The notes below the pieces were generated by a model, which had not been told where the DNA came from, made no database searches, and was given only the letters and a program-made list of their open reading frames with translations. Below are positions 8,288-17,361 of a stretch of DNA of 64,000 nucleotides, piece after piece (within the stretch, counting starts at the first letter, position 1; the number at the start of each line of letters is the position of its first letter). Source of the DNA: Alphaproteobacteria bacterium (GTDB taxonomy: Bacteria > Myxococcota_A > UBA796 > CAJQPC01); NCBI GenBank assembly GCA_020632795.1, contig JACKEV010000021.1, positions 137,066-201,065 on the forward strand, given 5' to 3'. Both the position numbers and the translations under genes were made by a program.

Positions 8288-9310
8288 GTGCGCATCGCCC
8301 TCGTCCTGCTGCTGACCGCAGCCTGCCTCGCGTGGGTGCTGTGGGGGTTGAACCCCAGCCACATCGTCCAGGCGCTGCGCGAGGTCCGGTGGCAGTGGAT
8401 GGTGCCGATGGTGCTGCTCCAGATCACCGTGGTCCACGGCCTGCGGACCCGCCGGCTCCAGGTGCTGCTGGACGTCCCGGTGCGCTTCGGGGCGCTGTTC
8501 TCCATCAACGCCGTGGGCAACCTGGCCATCAACGTGGTGCCCTTCCGGCTGGGGGAGCTGGTGCGGCCCTACCTGCTGATGGAGCAGCAGAAGGTGCCGC
8601 TGGGCGCGGCGTTCGCGGCCATCTTCGTGGCCCGGCTGCTCGACATGACGATGCTGCTCGCGCTGCTGACCGGGGTGGGGCTGGTGGTGTCCCTGCCGCC
8701 CCAGGGGCTGGTGGTCGGCGGGGTGGACGTCGTCGCGGTGGGGCAGCGCACCGGGGGCGTGGTCACGGTGGGGGGCCTGGGCTTCATCGCGGCGCTGGTG
8801 CTCGTCGGCGAGCCGGTGGTGCAGCTCGTGGAGCGCCTGCTGCCGGCGCACCCCGTGGTCGAGCGGGGCCTGGGGTTCCTGCGGGCCTTCCAGCGGGGCT
8901 TCGCCGGGCTGGCGCGCCAGCCGCTGCGCTTCGCCGAGGCGCTGCTGCACAGCGTGCTGGCCTGGGCGGCCACGGTGGTGGTGGTGCTCACCTGCATGCT
9001 CGCCTTCGACGGCATCCCCCACCGCCTGGACGTCGCCGCGACCATCTGGGCCACCACCATCACCGGGACCATCGTGGTGCCGACCCCCGGCTTCGTGGGG
9101 GCCTACGAGGCGTTCTGCCTGGCGGCGCTGCTGCTGTGGGACGTGCCCAAGGCGGTGGGCAGCACCTTCGCGGTGGTGCTGCACGCCGGCCAGCTCGCCT
9201 CCACGATCCTGCTGGGCTCGATCTTCCTGCTGCGGGAGGGGCTGTCGCTGCGGCAGATCGTTGCCTCCAGCCAGGAGGTGCTGCAGAAGGAGGAGATCCC
9301 TCTTCCGTGA
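8288..9310 (+). CDS. Lysylphosphatidylglycerol-synthase-type membrane domain protein (flippase-like, UPF0104)
   Basis: 340 residues with roughly eight membrane helices and a short cytosolic tail. The PFRLGELVRPYLL segment (about residues 85-97) matches the conserved P-x-R-x-GE-x-x-R signature of the LPG_synthase_TM family (also AglD-like). Members are found in MprF flippase domains and in uncharacterised membrane proteins thought to move lipid-linked substrates. The GTG start is chosen because the first helix follows directly and GGAG is 11 nt upstream. It heads a five-gene same-strand run. Substrate unknown. Confidence 0.82.
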   Translation: MRIALVLLLTAACLAWVLWGLNPSHIVQALREVRWQWMVPMVLLQITVVHGLRTRRLQVLLDVPVRFGALFSINAVGNLAINVVPFRLGELVRPYLLMEQQKVPLGAAFAAIFVARLLDMTMLLALLTGVGLVVSLPPQGLVVGGVDVVAVGQRTGGVVTVGGLGFIAALVLVGEPVVQLVERLLPAHPVVERGLGFLRAFQRGFAGLARQPLRFAEALLHSVLAWAATVVVVLTCMLAFDGIPHRLDVAATIWATTITGTIVVPTPGFVGAYEAFCLAALLLWDVPKAVGSTFAVVLHAGQLASTILLGSIFLLREGLSLRQIVASSQEVLQKEEIPLP

Positions 9311-9371
9311 TCTCGATGGGATGGGGATCAGCGCCGGGCGCACCGCGCGCGGGGGCGATAGGGGAGGGGGC

Positions 9372-10082
9372 ATGAGACCCGCCCTGCTCGTCCTCCACGG
9401 CGTGACCATGTCCGGCGCGTCGATGCTGCGCCACCTGGGCCCCCTGCGGGGGGCGTTGGAGGCCGCCGGCTTCGACCTGATCGCCCCCGACGGGGCCCAC
9501 GCGATGTCCGACGACGAGGTCGAGCGGCTGGTCGGCTGGCTCGCCCGCCCCTACGGCGCCTTCGGGCAGGACCCCCGGGACTGGTTCAACGCCGAGCGGT
9601 TCTGGGAGGGCGGGCACTACGGCTGGTTCGACAGCGAGACCCTCCCCGACGGCCGCAAGCACTACCGCGCTCTGGAGCCCGGCCTGGAGAACATCCGGCG
9701 GGCCACCGAGGGCCGGCATGTGGTGGGCATCCTGGGCTTCTCCCAGGGCTGCGCGATGGCCGCGGTGGTCACCGGGGTGGCGCTGCGGTCCGCCCGCCTG
9801 CCCTTCGGCGACACCCTGCGCTTCGGGATCTACATCTGCGGCTTCAAGCCGGGCTTTGACGTGCCGAAGCTCGACCTCTGGCCGGTCGGCCCGCTGCCCG
9901 CGCTGGTGCTCTCGGGGTCCGAGGACCCGCTGTTCGCGGACATCCAGGGCGTTCACGACCTGGCGGCGGTGTTCACCGACCCGGAGGTCCATCGGATCGA
10001 GGGCCTCGGCCACGAGGTGCCCCACGACCCCGCCTGGGTGGCGCGCATCGCGGACTTCGCCAGGGCCCACGCGCCCGGATGA
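9372..10082 (+). CDS. FSH1-family serine hydrolase
   Basis: 236 residues, alpha/beta-hydrolase fold. The nucleophile elbow GFSQG places Ser near residue 124; a late D-x-L (ALVLSGSEDPLF) and GLGHEVP supply the likely Asp and His. Length and N-terminal LVLHG fit the FSH1/serine hydrolase family (PF03959), cytosolic esterase-like enzymes. GGAGGGGG lies just before the ATG. The stop overlaps the next gene by ATGA, so they are translationally coupled. Substrate not deducible. Confidence 0.8.
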   Translation: MRPALLVLHGVTMSGASMLRHLGPLRGALEAAGFDLIAPDGAHAMSDDEVERLVGWLARPYGAFGQDPRDWFNAERFWEGGHYGWFDSETLPDGRKHYRALEPGLENIRRATEGRHVVGILGFSQGCAMAAVVTGVALRSARLPFGDTLRFGIYICGFKPGFDVPKLDLWPVGPLPALVLSGSEDPLFADIQGVHDLAAVFTDPEVHRIEGLGHEVPHDPAWVARIADFARAHAPG

Positions 10083-10912
10083 TCGCTGCCCTCTGCGCCC
10101 AATGGGGGCTCCGGGCCGCGCCGGAGGTGCTCGGGGACGGGGTCAACCGGGTGTGGGGCGTGGGCGACCGGGTGCTCCGGTGGTCGGCCCGTTGGCCCCG
10201 GGCCCAGGTGGAGGCGGAGCTGGACTTCGTCCGTCACCTCGATGAACAGGGCGTCTCCGTGGCCCGACCCGCGGCGACCCCGGGCGGGGCGTGGACCGTC
10301 CCCCACGCCGGGGGGGTGGCGGTGGCCTTCGAGCGGGCTCCGGGCGTGAGCCCCACCGCGCTGACGCCGACCTTCCTGCGGGCCTGGGGCGCCCACCTCG
10401 CGGCCATGCACCGCGCCGCCGAGGGCTGGACCGGCGCGCGCCCCCACTGGCTGGAGGACCCCTGGTGGGTTCGGGCCCACGCCCTCATCCCGGCGGAGGA
10501 TGAGGCCCTGCACGCCCGGGTGGACGCGGTGCTCGCCGCGGTGGAGGGCGCGGGCCCCCTGTGCCCCTGCCACGCCGACCACGGGCCGCAGAACCTCCAC
10601 GCCCACGACGGTCGGATCATCACCTTCGACTTCGACAACCTGCACTTCCAGCCCCTGGCGCTCGACCTCGCGGTGCCCTGGTCGCGGCTGGTGCGGGAGC
10701 CCCCCGGCGCAGTGGCCGACTTCGTGGCGGGCTACCGCGCCGTAGCCCCGCTGCCCGACGGGATGGTCGCGGACATGCCCCGGTGGCTCGCGGTGCGGCG
10801 GGTCTACGTGCTGCTCTCCCGGCTCGACCTGTGGCCTGCGCCCACCTCAGAGCAGCGCGCGCTGCTGGCGCGCTACCGCCGCCTCGCCCTCGGGATAGAG
10901 GAGGCGTCCTGA
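10079..10912 (+). CDS. APH-family phosphotransferase
   Basis: 277 residues. HADHGPQN (165-172) matches the Brenner-type catalytic loop HxDxxxxN of aminoglycoside/choline/homoserine kinases, and FDFDN (~183-187) supplies the metal-binding Asp. The N-terminal lobe is less typical. Starts by ATGA overlap with the hydrolase gene. It probably phosphorylates a small hydroxyl metabolite; antibiotic resistance is possible but not indicated. Confidence 0.82.
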   Translation: MIAALCAQWGLRAAPEVLGDGVNRVWGVGDRVLRWSARWPRAQVEAELDFVRHLDEQGVSVARPAATPGGAWTVPHAGGVAVAFERAPGVSPTALTPTFLRAWGAHLAAMHRAAEGWTGARPHWLEDPWWVRAHALIPAEDEALHARVDAVLAAVEGAGPLCPCHADHGPQNLHAHDGRIITFDFDNLHFQPLALDLAVPWSRLVREPPGAVADFVAGYRAVAPLPDGMVADMPRWLAVRRVYVLLSRLDLWPAPTSEQRALLARYRRLALGIEEAS

Positions 10913-10926
10913 ACCGGAGGCCCGCC

Positions 10927-11331
10927 ATGTCTGAGTCCGCCCCCCACCCCAACGCCGCGCTGATCCGCCGCTACCTGGCCGCCATCGAGGCCCGGGACAT
11001 CGAGACCCTCACCGAGGTGCTCAGCCCCGACATCGTCCAGCGCGAGCTGCCCAACAAGCTGATGCCCGAGGGCGCCACCCGCACCCGCGAGAAGATGATG
11101 GAGGGCGTCGAGCGGGGCGCCAAGGCCCTGCGGTCCGAGCGCTACGAGGTCGAGGACATCCTCATCGACGGAGACCGGGCCGCCTGCCGCATCCGGTGGA
11201 CCGGCGTGCTGGCCGTGCCGGTGCTGGGCAAGGAGCCCGGCGACGAGCTGCAGGCCGCCTTCGGGCTCTTCCTGACCATCCGGGACGGGCAGGTCGTCGA
11301 GCAGTTCAACTACGACTGCTTCCTCCCTTAG
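10927..11331 (+). CDS. NTF2-like / SnoaL-like protein
   Basis: 134 residues with the cone-fold pattern: an N-terminal helix (NAALIRRYLAAIEARDIETL), then strands ending in a conserved aromatic segment. Such proteins are small-molecule isomerases, hydrolases or ligand binders. Starts 14 nt after the kinase stop with CGGAGG upstream, so same operon. Catalytic residues cannot be assigned. Confidence 0.75.
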   Translation: MSESAPHPNAALIRRYLAAIEARDIETLTEVLSPDIVQRELPNKLMPEGATRTREKMMEGVERGAKALRSERYEVEDILIDGDRAACRIRWTGVLAVPVLGKEPGDELQAAFGLFLTIRDGQVVEQFNYDCFLP

Positions 11332-11379
11332 GGCACGCTGCGTGGTTATGGGGCTTGTCCCTCACACCCGGAGCACCCC

Positions 11380-11799
11380 ATGGCCACGCTCAAGACCCAC
11401 GAGACCGACGCCAGCGTCGACGCCTTCCTCGACGCGGTGGAGGACGAGCGCAAGCGCGCCGACGCCCGCGCCATCTGCGACCTGATGGCCGAGATCACCG
11501 GCGAGCCGCCCCGCATGTGGGGGCCCACCATCGTCGGCTTCGGCCGCTACGCCTACACCTACGAGAGCGGGCGCACCGGCGAGTGGATGCGGGTGGGCTT
11601 CTCGCCCCGAAAGCGCAACCTGACCCTCTACATCATGCCGGGCTTCTCGGAGTACGACGGCCTGATGGGTCAGCTGGGCCGGTTCAAGACCGGCAAGTCC
11701 TGCCTCTACATCAACAAGCTGGCAGACGTGGACCAGGGCGTGCTGCGGGAGCTGGTTTCGCGCTCGGTGCAGCACATGGCGGAGAAGTACCCGAGCTGA
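11380..11799 (+). CDS. DUF1801 domain protein
   Basis: 139 residues. The block PPRMWGPTIVGFGRYAYTY and later FSPRKRNLTLYI match the DUF1801 (YdhG/frataxin-like) family. GGAG precedes the ATG. The family is a small cytosolic fold of uncertain role, sometimes annotated as an iron chaperone. Last gene of the run beginning at 8288. Confidence 0.82.
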   Translation: MATLKTHETDASVDAFLDAVEDERKRADARAICDLMAEITGEPPRMWGPTIVGFGRYAYTYESGRTGEWMRVGFSPRKRNLTLYIMPGFSEYDGLMGQLGRFKTGKSCLYINKLADVDQGVLRELVSRSVQHMAEKYPS

Positions 11800-11803
11800 G
11801 GCT

Positions 11804-11869
11804 CAGCCCTCCATCCGGGCGGATCGACTCCCCCGGTTGGGGGTGTGCCGCGCGGCCGACTCAGGGCTG
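11804..11869. terminator. Bidirectional terminator-like structures between convergent genes
   Basis: CAGCCCT (11804-11810) pairs with AGGGCTG (11863-11869), enclosing a CCCCC-GGTT-GGGGG hairpin at 11830-11843. The pair spans the gap between the convergent genes ending at 11799 and 11861. No T-run, so assignment rests on structure and position. Confidence 0.35.
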
Positions 11870-13336
11870 CAGCGGCTCCCCCTCGAAGTCCCCGCCTGCG
11901 TAGATCCCCACCTTCCGCCCGGCGTCGGAGCCCGCGAGGTTGCAGTTGACGATGGTCCCGTACACCAGGCCGGTGTTGTCGGTGTAGATGCAGAAGTCGT
12001 CGGCGACGTTGTGCAGGCGGGCGGGCCAGCGGGCCTCGTAGCCGCCCTGGTCGTAGGGCTCGAGGTCCCACTGCTGCTCGGCGCGGCCGGGCTCGCAGTC
12101 CTCGGCGGTGACCGTCCAGGGGCCGATGCCGATACCGCGCTGGCTCATGCACTGATCGTTGGCGCGGCTCTTGAGGCCCAGGTGGCCCCCGTCCTCGAAG
12201 ACCTCCCACTGCTGGCGGCGGTCGGTGGGGTCGCAGTCGCTGGTGGACTCCACGTCGCTGGACCCCAGGATGAGGCAGCGCTCGCCGTGCTTGAACTGGA
12301 CCAGCACGAAGTCGACGTGGTCGTCGCAGGCGTCGCCCAGGCCGTCCTCGTCGATGTCCTCCTGGAGGGGGTTGGCGTCGTCGGGGCAGTTGTCCTCGGC
12401 GTCCTCGATGCCGTCGGCGTCGGCGTCGAACTCGGGGGGCTCGTCGCCGGGCTCGGGGCAGATGGCGCCGTGGCAGGTCCAGTCGGGGAAGTCGTACTGG
12501 ATCATCGCGGCGGCCGGGGCGCAGACCTCGTCGTCCAGGGGGTCGTCGGTGCAGCCGGCGGCGAAGCCCCCGCCGCTGCGGGCGGCGTCGGCGATGTCGA
12601 TGCGGGACTCCACCCGGCCGACGAAGTCCCCGGAGAGGTCCAGGGTGCCTGACTCGAAGCCGTTGCCGTCGAAGTCGGTGTCCACGGTGATGACGCCGTC
12701 GAGGGTCAGCGAGACCTCCAGCGGCAGCGTGGCGGCCTCGTCCTGGAACCAGGGGTCGGCGGCGTAGTCGTGGACGTCGACGGTCGCGCTGGCCTCGCAG
12801 CCGGCGTAGGTGAACGTGCTGATGGCGCGCAGGCCGCTGAGGCCGACGTCCCAGTCCACCCGGCCCCCGCCGCAGCCCGTGGACCACTGGCCGGTGCCCG
12901 AGGGGTTCTCACAGCCGTTCATCCGGCACTGGAGGTCGTCCTTGATGGCGACGAAGGCGCGGACCAGCTCGTCGTTGCTCCACAGCACCACCGGGCCGTC
13001 CTGCACCGCGCAGCCGGGGGACTCCACGAGGTAGTTGGCGCTGTCGGTCTGCGCGCCGCCGTCCCAGGCGATGGTCAGGACCACGAAGCCGCAGGGCAGG
13101 AGCACCGCGCGGCTGTCGGTGAGCGGGTTGGCGCAGTCGCCGCCCGCCCAGTCCGGGGCGGCGCCGTCGGTGGTGAAGCAGATGAGCGGCTCGTCGTCCA
13201 GGCCGACGATGGTGACGGTGGGGTCGTCGCTGGTCAGGGTGGTGTCGCTCGGCGGGTCGAAGTGGTCGTCGACGGGGCGGACGACCTCGTCGCCGCAGGC
13301 GGCGAGCAGCAGGGGCAGGGCGGTGAGGCGCGGCAT
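11861..13336 (-). CDS. Lipoprotein with thrombospondin-type-3-like and ricin-type lectin domains
   Basis: 491 residues. A short signal with LLLAAC gives a lipobox Cys near residue 12, followed by an acidic stretch. Residues ~315-355 carry a DxDxDGxxDxxDNCP / DxDEDGLGDACDD motif typical of calcium-binding thrombospondin type 3 repeats. The C-terminal ~130 residues have repeated QQW segments and Cys spacing like a ricin B beta-trefoil. The middle is Cys-rich and unassigned. Start at the ATG at 13336, with GGGAG ~8 nt upstream. Likely surface-anchored and carbohydrate-binding. Confidence 0.75.
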   Translation of the reverse strand: MPRLTALPLLLAACGDEVVRPVDDHFDPPSDTTLTSDDPTVTIVGLDDEPLICFTTDGAAPDWAGGDCANPLTDSRAVLLPCGFVVLTIAWDGGAQTDSANYLVESPGCAVQDGPVVLWSNDELVRAFVAIKDDLQCRMNGCENPSGTGQWSTGCGGGRVDWDVGLSGLRAISTFTYAGCEASATVDVHDYAADPWFQDEAATLPLEVSLTLDGVITVDTDFDGNGFESGTLDLSGDFVGRVESRIDIADAARSGGGFAAGCTDDPLDDEVCAPAAAMIQYDFPDWTCHGAICPEPGDEPPEFDADADGIEDAEDNCPDDANPLQEDIDEDGLGDACDDHVDFVLVQFKHGERCLILGSSDVESTSDCDPTDRRQQWEVFEDGGHLGLKSRANDQCMSQRGIGIGPWTVTAEDCEPGRAEQQWDLEPYDQGGYEARWPARLHNVADDFCIYTDNTGLVYGTIVNCNLAGSDAGRKVGIYAGGDFEGEPLQP

Positions 13337-13411
13337 CGAAGGGCTCCCGAGGGCAGAGCGATCCTGCACCGCAGGGGCGGGTTGGCGCAATGGCGGAGTG
13401 CGCTTGGGCGA

Positions 13412-13750
13412 TCAGCGGGCGCCGGTGTCCGCGGAGTCGTCGGTGGTGCCGGAGTCGTCGGTGGTGCCGGAGTCGTCGGCGGCGCCGGAGTCGTCGGTGG
13501 CGCCGGAGTCGTCTGTGGCGCCGGAGTCGTCGGCGGAGGACGTGTCGTCCGTCGCGCCGGTGTCATCGGCACTTCCGGTGTCGTCCGCGCTGCCGGTGTC
13601 GTCGCCGCCGGTGTCGCCGGGGATCACCGTCGGCGGCACGTCGTCCACGCAGTCCTCGCCGACCGCGTGCTGGCCCTCTTCACAGAGGACGACGTCCTGG
13701 AGGCCGCAGGCCGCCACGAGGGAGAGCAGAGGGAGGAGATTCGGTCGCAT
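13412..13750 (-). CDS. Small lipoprotein with Asp/Ser/Gly/Thr repeats
   Basis: 112 residues: signal with LVAAC lipobox, a short Cys-containing segment (two further Cys), then ~60 residues made almost entirely of six-residue units such as DDSGTT, DDTGSA and DDTGAT. No globular domain remains after the repeat, so it is a tethered, negatively charged, disordered stalk. The ATG at 13750 is preferred, although an in-frame GTG at 13759 has a better-spaced AGGA. It diverges from the gene at 13789. Confidence 0.6.
   Translation of the reverse strand: MRPNLLPLLSLVAACGLQDVVLCEEGQHAVGEDCVDDVPPTVIPGDTGGDDTGSADDTGSADDTGATDDTSSADDSGATDDSGATDDSGAADDSGTTDDSGTTDDSADTGAR
13430..13610. repeat. 18-nt coding minisatellite
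   Basis: About ten imperfect copies of an 18-nt unit (gtcgtcggtggtgccgga-like) encode the DDSGxx repeats of the 13412 lipoprotein. Units nearest the C-terminus are the most uniform, which suggests recent expansion by slippage or recombination. Confidence 0.8.
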
Positions 13751-13776
13751 GGAGGGCACCCGGTCCTGGGAGTAGT

Positions 13777-13782
13777 TATCGT
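13777..13782 (+). promoter_or_regulatory. Candidate -10 hexamer, leaderless start
   Basis: TATCGT lies 6 nt before the ATG at 13789, and no Shine-Dalgarno fits between. The reverse strand reads ACGATAACT, a possible -10 for the divergent 13750 gene. No clear -35. Confidence 0.35.
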
Positions 13783-13788
13783 GCGCCG

Positions 13789-15933
13789 ATGCGTCCCGCG
13801 ACCCCGACCCTGCGCGCGCTCCTCGTGCTGATGGTCGCCTCAGGGGCCGCCGCCCTGAGCTACGAGGTGCTCTGGATGCGCCGGTTCGCGCTGCTGTTCG
13901 GCGGCGGCGCGGTGGCGGTCACCCTGACCGTGGCGACCCTGTTCGGGGGGCTGGGGCTGGGCGGGCTCCTGGGCGGCCGCGCGCGCGTCCGCGATCCGGC
14001 GCGGGCCTACGCCCGGCTGGAGGGTGGGGCTGCGGCCTGGGCGGTGGCGATGCCCTGGATGCTCACCGCGCTCACCCCCTGGGTGCGGGCGAACGAGGGC
14101 CTCGGCGTGCAGGCGGCGGTCGTCGCCGCGCTCGCGGGCCCCCCGGCCGTCGCGCTGGGGGCCACCCTGCCCGTGCTCGCCCGGAGCCTGGACCGCCGGG
14201 AGGCGGTGGCCTCGCTCTACGCCGCGAACACCACGGGCGCGGTGGCCGGGGTGCTGGCGGTGCCGGCGGTGCTGCTGCCGCTGCTCGGGGTGCGCGGGGC
14301 CGAGCTGCTCGCGGCGGGCACCGGGGGGTTGATCGCGCTGGTGGCCTGGCGGCTGGGGCCCTTCCCCGTGGTCGACGCGCCCCCCACCGAGGCGCGGGCG
14401 CGGCGCCGCCCCTTGATCGCCGTGGGGCTGGCCGGCCTGGCTGCGATGGCGCTGGAGGTGGCCTGGACCCGCCTGGCGGCGGTGCTGCTGGGCCCCTCCA
14501 TCCACGCTTTCGCCTGGGTGCTGGCGGTGTTCCTGGCCGGGATCGCCCTGGGGGCGGGGCTGGGGCGGCGGCTGACGGGGCCCCGGGTGCTGTCCGGGGC
14601 GCTGGGGGCGATGGGCGTGCTGGCCCTGATCGGCGCCCAGGCCTACGGGCAGGCGCCCCTGTGGCTGGCGGGGCTGTACGGGCGGCTGGGGCCCTCGGGC
14701 ATGGGGCTTGTGGAGGCGAGCCTGGCGGCGGTCACGATGGGCGGGGCGCCGGTGGCCTCCGGCGTGGTGTTCGCGCGGGCCCTGGCCGAGGCCGGCGGGG
14801 GCGCGGGGCGGGCGACGGGGCGGGTCTACAGCGTCAACACCCTGGCCGGCGTGGTGGGCTCGGCCGCGACGGGGCTGTGGCTGCTGCCCTGGCTGGGGGT
14901 GCAGGGGGTGGTGGCGCTGGCGGCGACGCTGTGCGCGGCGGGGGCGGCGCTGCTCGGGCGGCAGCCCACCTGGATCCTCGCCTGCGCGGTGCTGGTCTAC
15001 GTGGCGCCGGACTGGGACGGCAAGCTCTACGCCGTGGGCGTGTACAACCGGGTCTCCGACCTGGGGGACCGCAGCCCCGAGGCGGTGCGGGCCTTCGCGG
15101 AGGAGGGCTGGGGGCTGGTGTCCTACGCCGACGGGCGCACGGCCGCGGTGGCGGTGGGGCGCTCCGAGCGCACCGGCAACGTGTGGCTCTCCATCAACGG
15201 CAAGGTGGACGCCTCCACGGGGGAGGACATGCCCACCCAGGTGCTCTCCGGGCAGCTCCCGGTGCGCATGGTCCGGGACCCGGCGCGGGCGCTGGTGGTC
15301 GGCCTGGCCTCGGGGGTGACCGCCGGGGCGGTGCTCGACGAGCCCGGGGTCGAGGCGCTGACGGTCGTGGAGCTGGAGGAGGAGGTCGTCGCCGCCAGCC
15401 ACCACTTCGACCACGTCAACGGCCGCCCGCTGGAGGACCCGCGCACCACGCTGCTCGTCCGGGACGCCCGCGCGGTGCTCGCCCAGGACGGCCCGCCCTT
15501 CGACGTCATCGTCTCCGAGCCCTCCAACCCCTGGATCACCGGGGTCTCCAACCTGTTCACCTTGGAGTACTGGCAGCTCGGGCGGGCGCGGCTGGCCCCG
15601 GGCGGGGCGTTCTGCCAGTGGGTCCAGATCTACGGGCTGCACCCCGACCACCTGCGCTCCCTGGTGGCCACGTTCACGCAGGTCTTCCCGGAGGCCTGGC
15701 TGTTCGAGCCCATCCCCGGCGCGGACCTGCTGCTCATCGGGGGAGAGGGCCTGAGCGTCGACGACCTCCCGCTGGGGCCGCGGCTGGACCCGGCGGGGGT
15801 TCGCCGGCTGGGGCTTGGGGCACCGCTGAACACCGACGACCACCCCCGGGTGGAGCTGGGGGCGCCGCGGTCGATCCACCTGGCCACGGCGGAGGCGAAC
15901 GAGGCGCTGCTGGACTGGGCAGCGGGGGGGTGA
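13789..15933 (+). CDS. Fused membrane / spermidine-synthase-like protein
   Basis: 714 residues. The N-terminal ~410 residues hold about eleven to twelve hydrophobic helices; the C-terminal ~270 form a Rossmann domain with a glycine-rich loop (VVGLASGVTAGAV, ~500), an acidic strand end (VVELEEEVV) and VSEPSNPWITGVSNLF, characteristic of bacterial 'fused MFS/spermidine synthase' proteins. Family members are widespread in myxobacteria and planctomycetes; polyamine synthesis has not been shown for this class. No Shine-Dalgarno. Confidence 0.82.
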   Translation: MRPATPTLRALLVLMVASGAAALSYEVLWMRRFALLFGGGAVAVTLTVATLFGGLGLGGLLGGRARVRDPARAYARLEGGAAAWAVAMPWMLTALTPWVRANEGLGVQAAVVAALAGPPAVALGATLPVLARSLDRREAVASLYAANTTGAVAGVLAVPAVLLPLLGVRGAELLAAGTGGLIALVAWRLGPFPVVDAPPTEARARRRPLIAVGLAGLAAMALEVAWTRLAAVLLGPSIHAFAWVLAVFLAGIALGAGLGRRLTGPRVLSGALGAMGVLALIGAQAYGQAPLWLAGLYGRLGPSGMGLVEASLAAVTMGGAPVASGVVFARALAEAGGGAGRATGRVYSVNTLAGVVGSAATGLWLLPWLGVQGVVALAATLCAAGAALLGRQPTWILACAVLVYVAPDWDGKLYAVGVYNRVSDLGDRSPEAVRAFAEEGWGLVSYADGRTAAVAVGRSERTGNVWLSINGKVDASTGEDMPTQVLSGQLPVRMVRDPARALVVGLASGVTAGAVLDEPGVEALTVVELEEEVVAASHHFDHVNGRPLEDPRTTLLVRDARAVLAQDGPPFDVIVSEPSNPWITGVSNLFTLEYWQLGRARLAPGGAFCQWVQIYGLHPDHLRSLVATFTQVFPEAWLFEPIPGADLLLIGGEGLSVDDLPLGPRLDPAGVRRLGLGAPLNTDDHPRVELGAPRSIHLATAEANEALLDWAAGG

Positions 15934-15983
15934 GGGGAGCGGTCGCTTGAAGGGAGCGCGGGTCGTCGGCCCCTCCGAGGTGC

Positions 15984-15989
15984 TACCCT
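15984..15989 (+). promoter_or_regulatory. Candidate -10 hexamer, leaderless start
   Basis: TACCCT sits 8 nt before the ATG at 15998 with no ribosome-binding site between. It is close to the TACCTT of the clear promoter at 34085. No convincing -35. Confidence 0.35.
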
Positions 15990-15997
15990 TTCAAACC

Positions 15998-16855
15998 ATG
16001 CGTCTCCTCTCCCCCCTCCGGGAGCGCGCGGTCACGCGCCTGCAGTCCCTGCCGCGCATCGCCCGCAGCCGGCTGCTCGGGGGCGTCGTGGTCTCCGAGG
16101 ACCTCGCGCTGGTCTCCACCGCCGGCTACCGGGTGGCCGCGACCCTGCACCGGCCGCGCCACGGGGGGCCGCACCCCGGCGTGCTGCTCTGCCCCGGCAC
16201 CGACGCGCCGGGCTCGATCTTCCTGGGCTGGACCGAGCCGCTCAACGCCCCGGAGCTGGCCAGCCTGGGCTACGCGGTGCTCCACTTCGACCCGGCCGGC
16301 CGGGGGCAGAGCTGGGGGGAGGAGGACTACGGCGGCCCCGAGCACCAGGATGACGTCCGCGTGGCGCTCAAGGCCCTGCTGGCGCACCGGGCGGTCGACC
16401 CGGAGCGGGTGGTGGTCGTGTCCATCTCCCTGGGGCTCTCGATGGCGGTCGGGGCCCTGGCCCGCTGGCCCGACGCGCTGCCGGTCCGCGCCCTCATCGA
16501 CTGGGAGGGCCCCTGCGACCGCGAGATCATCACCGCGGGCGGCACCCGCATGGCCCCGGCGATGGGGCGGCGGCTGGACGACGACTTCTACTGGCACCCG
16601 CGGGAGGGCGTTCGGCACGTCGGGCAGCTCCGGTGCGGCTACGTGCGGGTGCAGTCGTCGCGCGATCACGCCCAGCCCGGTGAGCTGCGGCACGCCGAGC
16701 GCATGATCCTGGCGGCCTCAGCGGGCGCGCTGCCCTGGTTCCGGCTAAACGAGCATGAACCGGGGGAGATCCCTTCGACTCCCCGCTGGACCCCTCCGGG
16801 CAGAAGCGCCGCCAATCGGGTGTTGCTGCACTGGATCAAGAGGTTGTTGACGTGA
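15998..16855 (+). CDS. Alpha/beta hydrolase
   Basis: 285 residues. VLLCPGTDAPG resembles an oxyanion-hole strand, FDPAGRGQSWG is typical of prolyl-oligopeptidase-like hydrolases, and VVVVSISLGLSMA is the nucleophile elbow with Ser near residue 144. The first Gly of GxSxG is Ser here (S-I-S-L-G). A late Asp/His pair is not obvious because the C-terminus diverges. Start placed at the ATG at 15998; an upstream in-frame TTG would add 17 residues. Overlaps the next gene by GTGA. Confidence 0.72.
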   Translation: MRLLSPLRERAVTRLQSLPRIARSRLLGGVVVSEDLALVSTAGYRVAATLHRPRHGGPHPGVLLCPGTDAPGSIFLGWTEPLNAPELASLGYAVLHFDPAGRGQSWGEEDYGGPEHQDDVRVALKALLAHRAVDPERVVVVSISLGLSMAVGALARWPDALPVRALIDWEGPCDREIITAGGTRMAPAMGRRLDDDFYWHPREGVRHVGQLRCGYVRVQSSRDHAQPGELRHAERMILAASAGALPWFRLNEHEPGEIPSTPRWTPPGRSAANRVLLHWIKRLLT

Positions 16856-17355
16856 TCACGAGCTTGCTGATGGGCGCGGCGCTGGCCGCCCACCCCAAGA
16901 TGATGGACCTCAAGGTCGTCGGCCCCGGCGACGCGGTGCTCTTGGAGGAAACCGTCGAGCTGCCCTACGACGGCGCCGAGCTGCCCGCCGACGTGGGCGG
17001 GGTGCCCTACCTCGTCACCCTGCGCACCGACACCCGGCACGACACGGTGATCGTCGAGGCGGTCATCTACCAGCTCAAGGGCGCCAAGCAGAAGCGCAAG
17101 GAGCAGGTGCGGCCCAAGCTCATCTTATACGAGGGCTACCCGGGCCATGTCGTGGTCAACTCCAAGGTGCCCCGGGGCTACGGGGGCCCCGATGTGGAGC
17201 AGCTCGACTGGGTCGTCGACGCCCAGTGGTACGAGAAGAAGCCCGAGGCGCCGCCCGCGCCCGTGGAGCCTGCGCCTGCGCCCGTCGAGCCGGCACCCGC
17301 CGAGCCCCTGGCGGAGCCCCCGGCGGAGCCCGCCCCGGACAGCGGCGGCGAGTAG
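16852..17355 (+). CDS. Small secreted protein with Pro/Ala/Glu tail
   Basis: 167 residues. A short hydrophobic N-terminus (ITSLLMGAALAAHP) looks like a signal peptide. The middle is beta-rich without a recognised family, and the last ~40 residues repeat PAPVEPAPAE-like units, probably a disordered envelope-spanning tail. GTG start overlaps the hydrolase stop (GTGA), so cotranslated. Function unknown. Confidence 0.6.
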   Translation: MITSLLMGAALAAHPKMMDLKVVGPGDAVLLEETVELPYDGAELPADVGGVPYLVTLRTDTRHDTVIVEAVIYQLKGAKQKRKEQVRPKLILYEGYPGHVVVNSKVPRGYGGPDVEQLDWVVDAQWYEKKPEAPPAPVEPAPAPVEPAPAEPLAEPPAEPAPDSGGE

Positions 17356-17361
17356 TCAGCG

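Noticed and set aside
13430..13610. CRISPR-like repeat array
   Set aside because: Units are contiguous 18-mers in frame inside a coding sequence, with no spacers.
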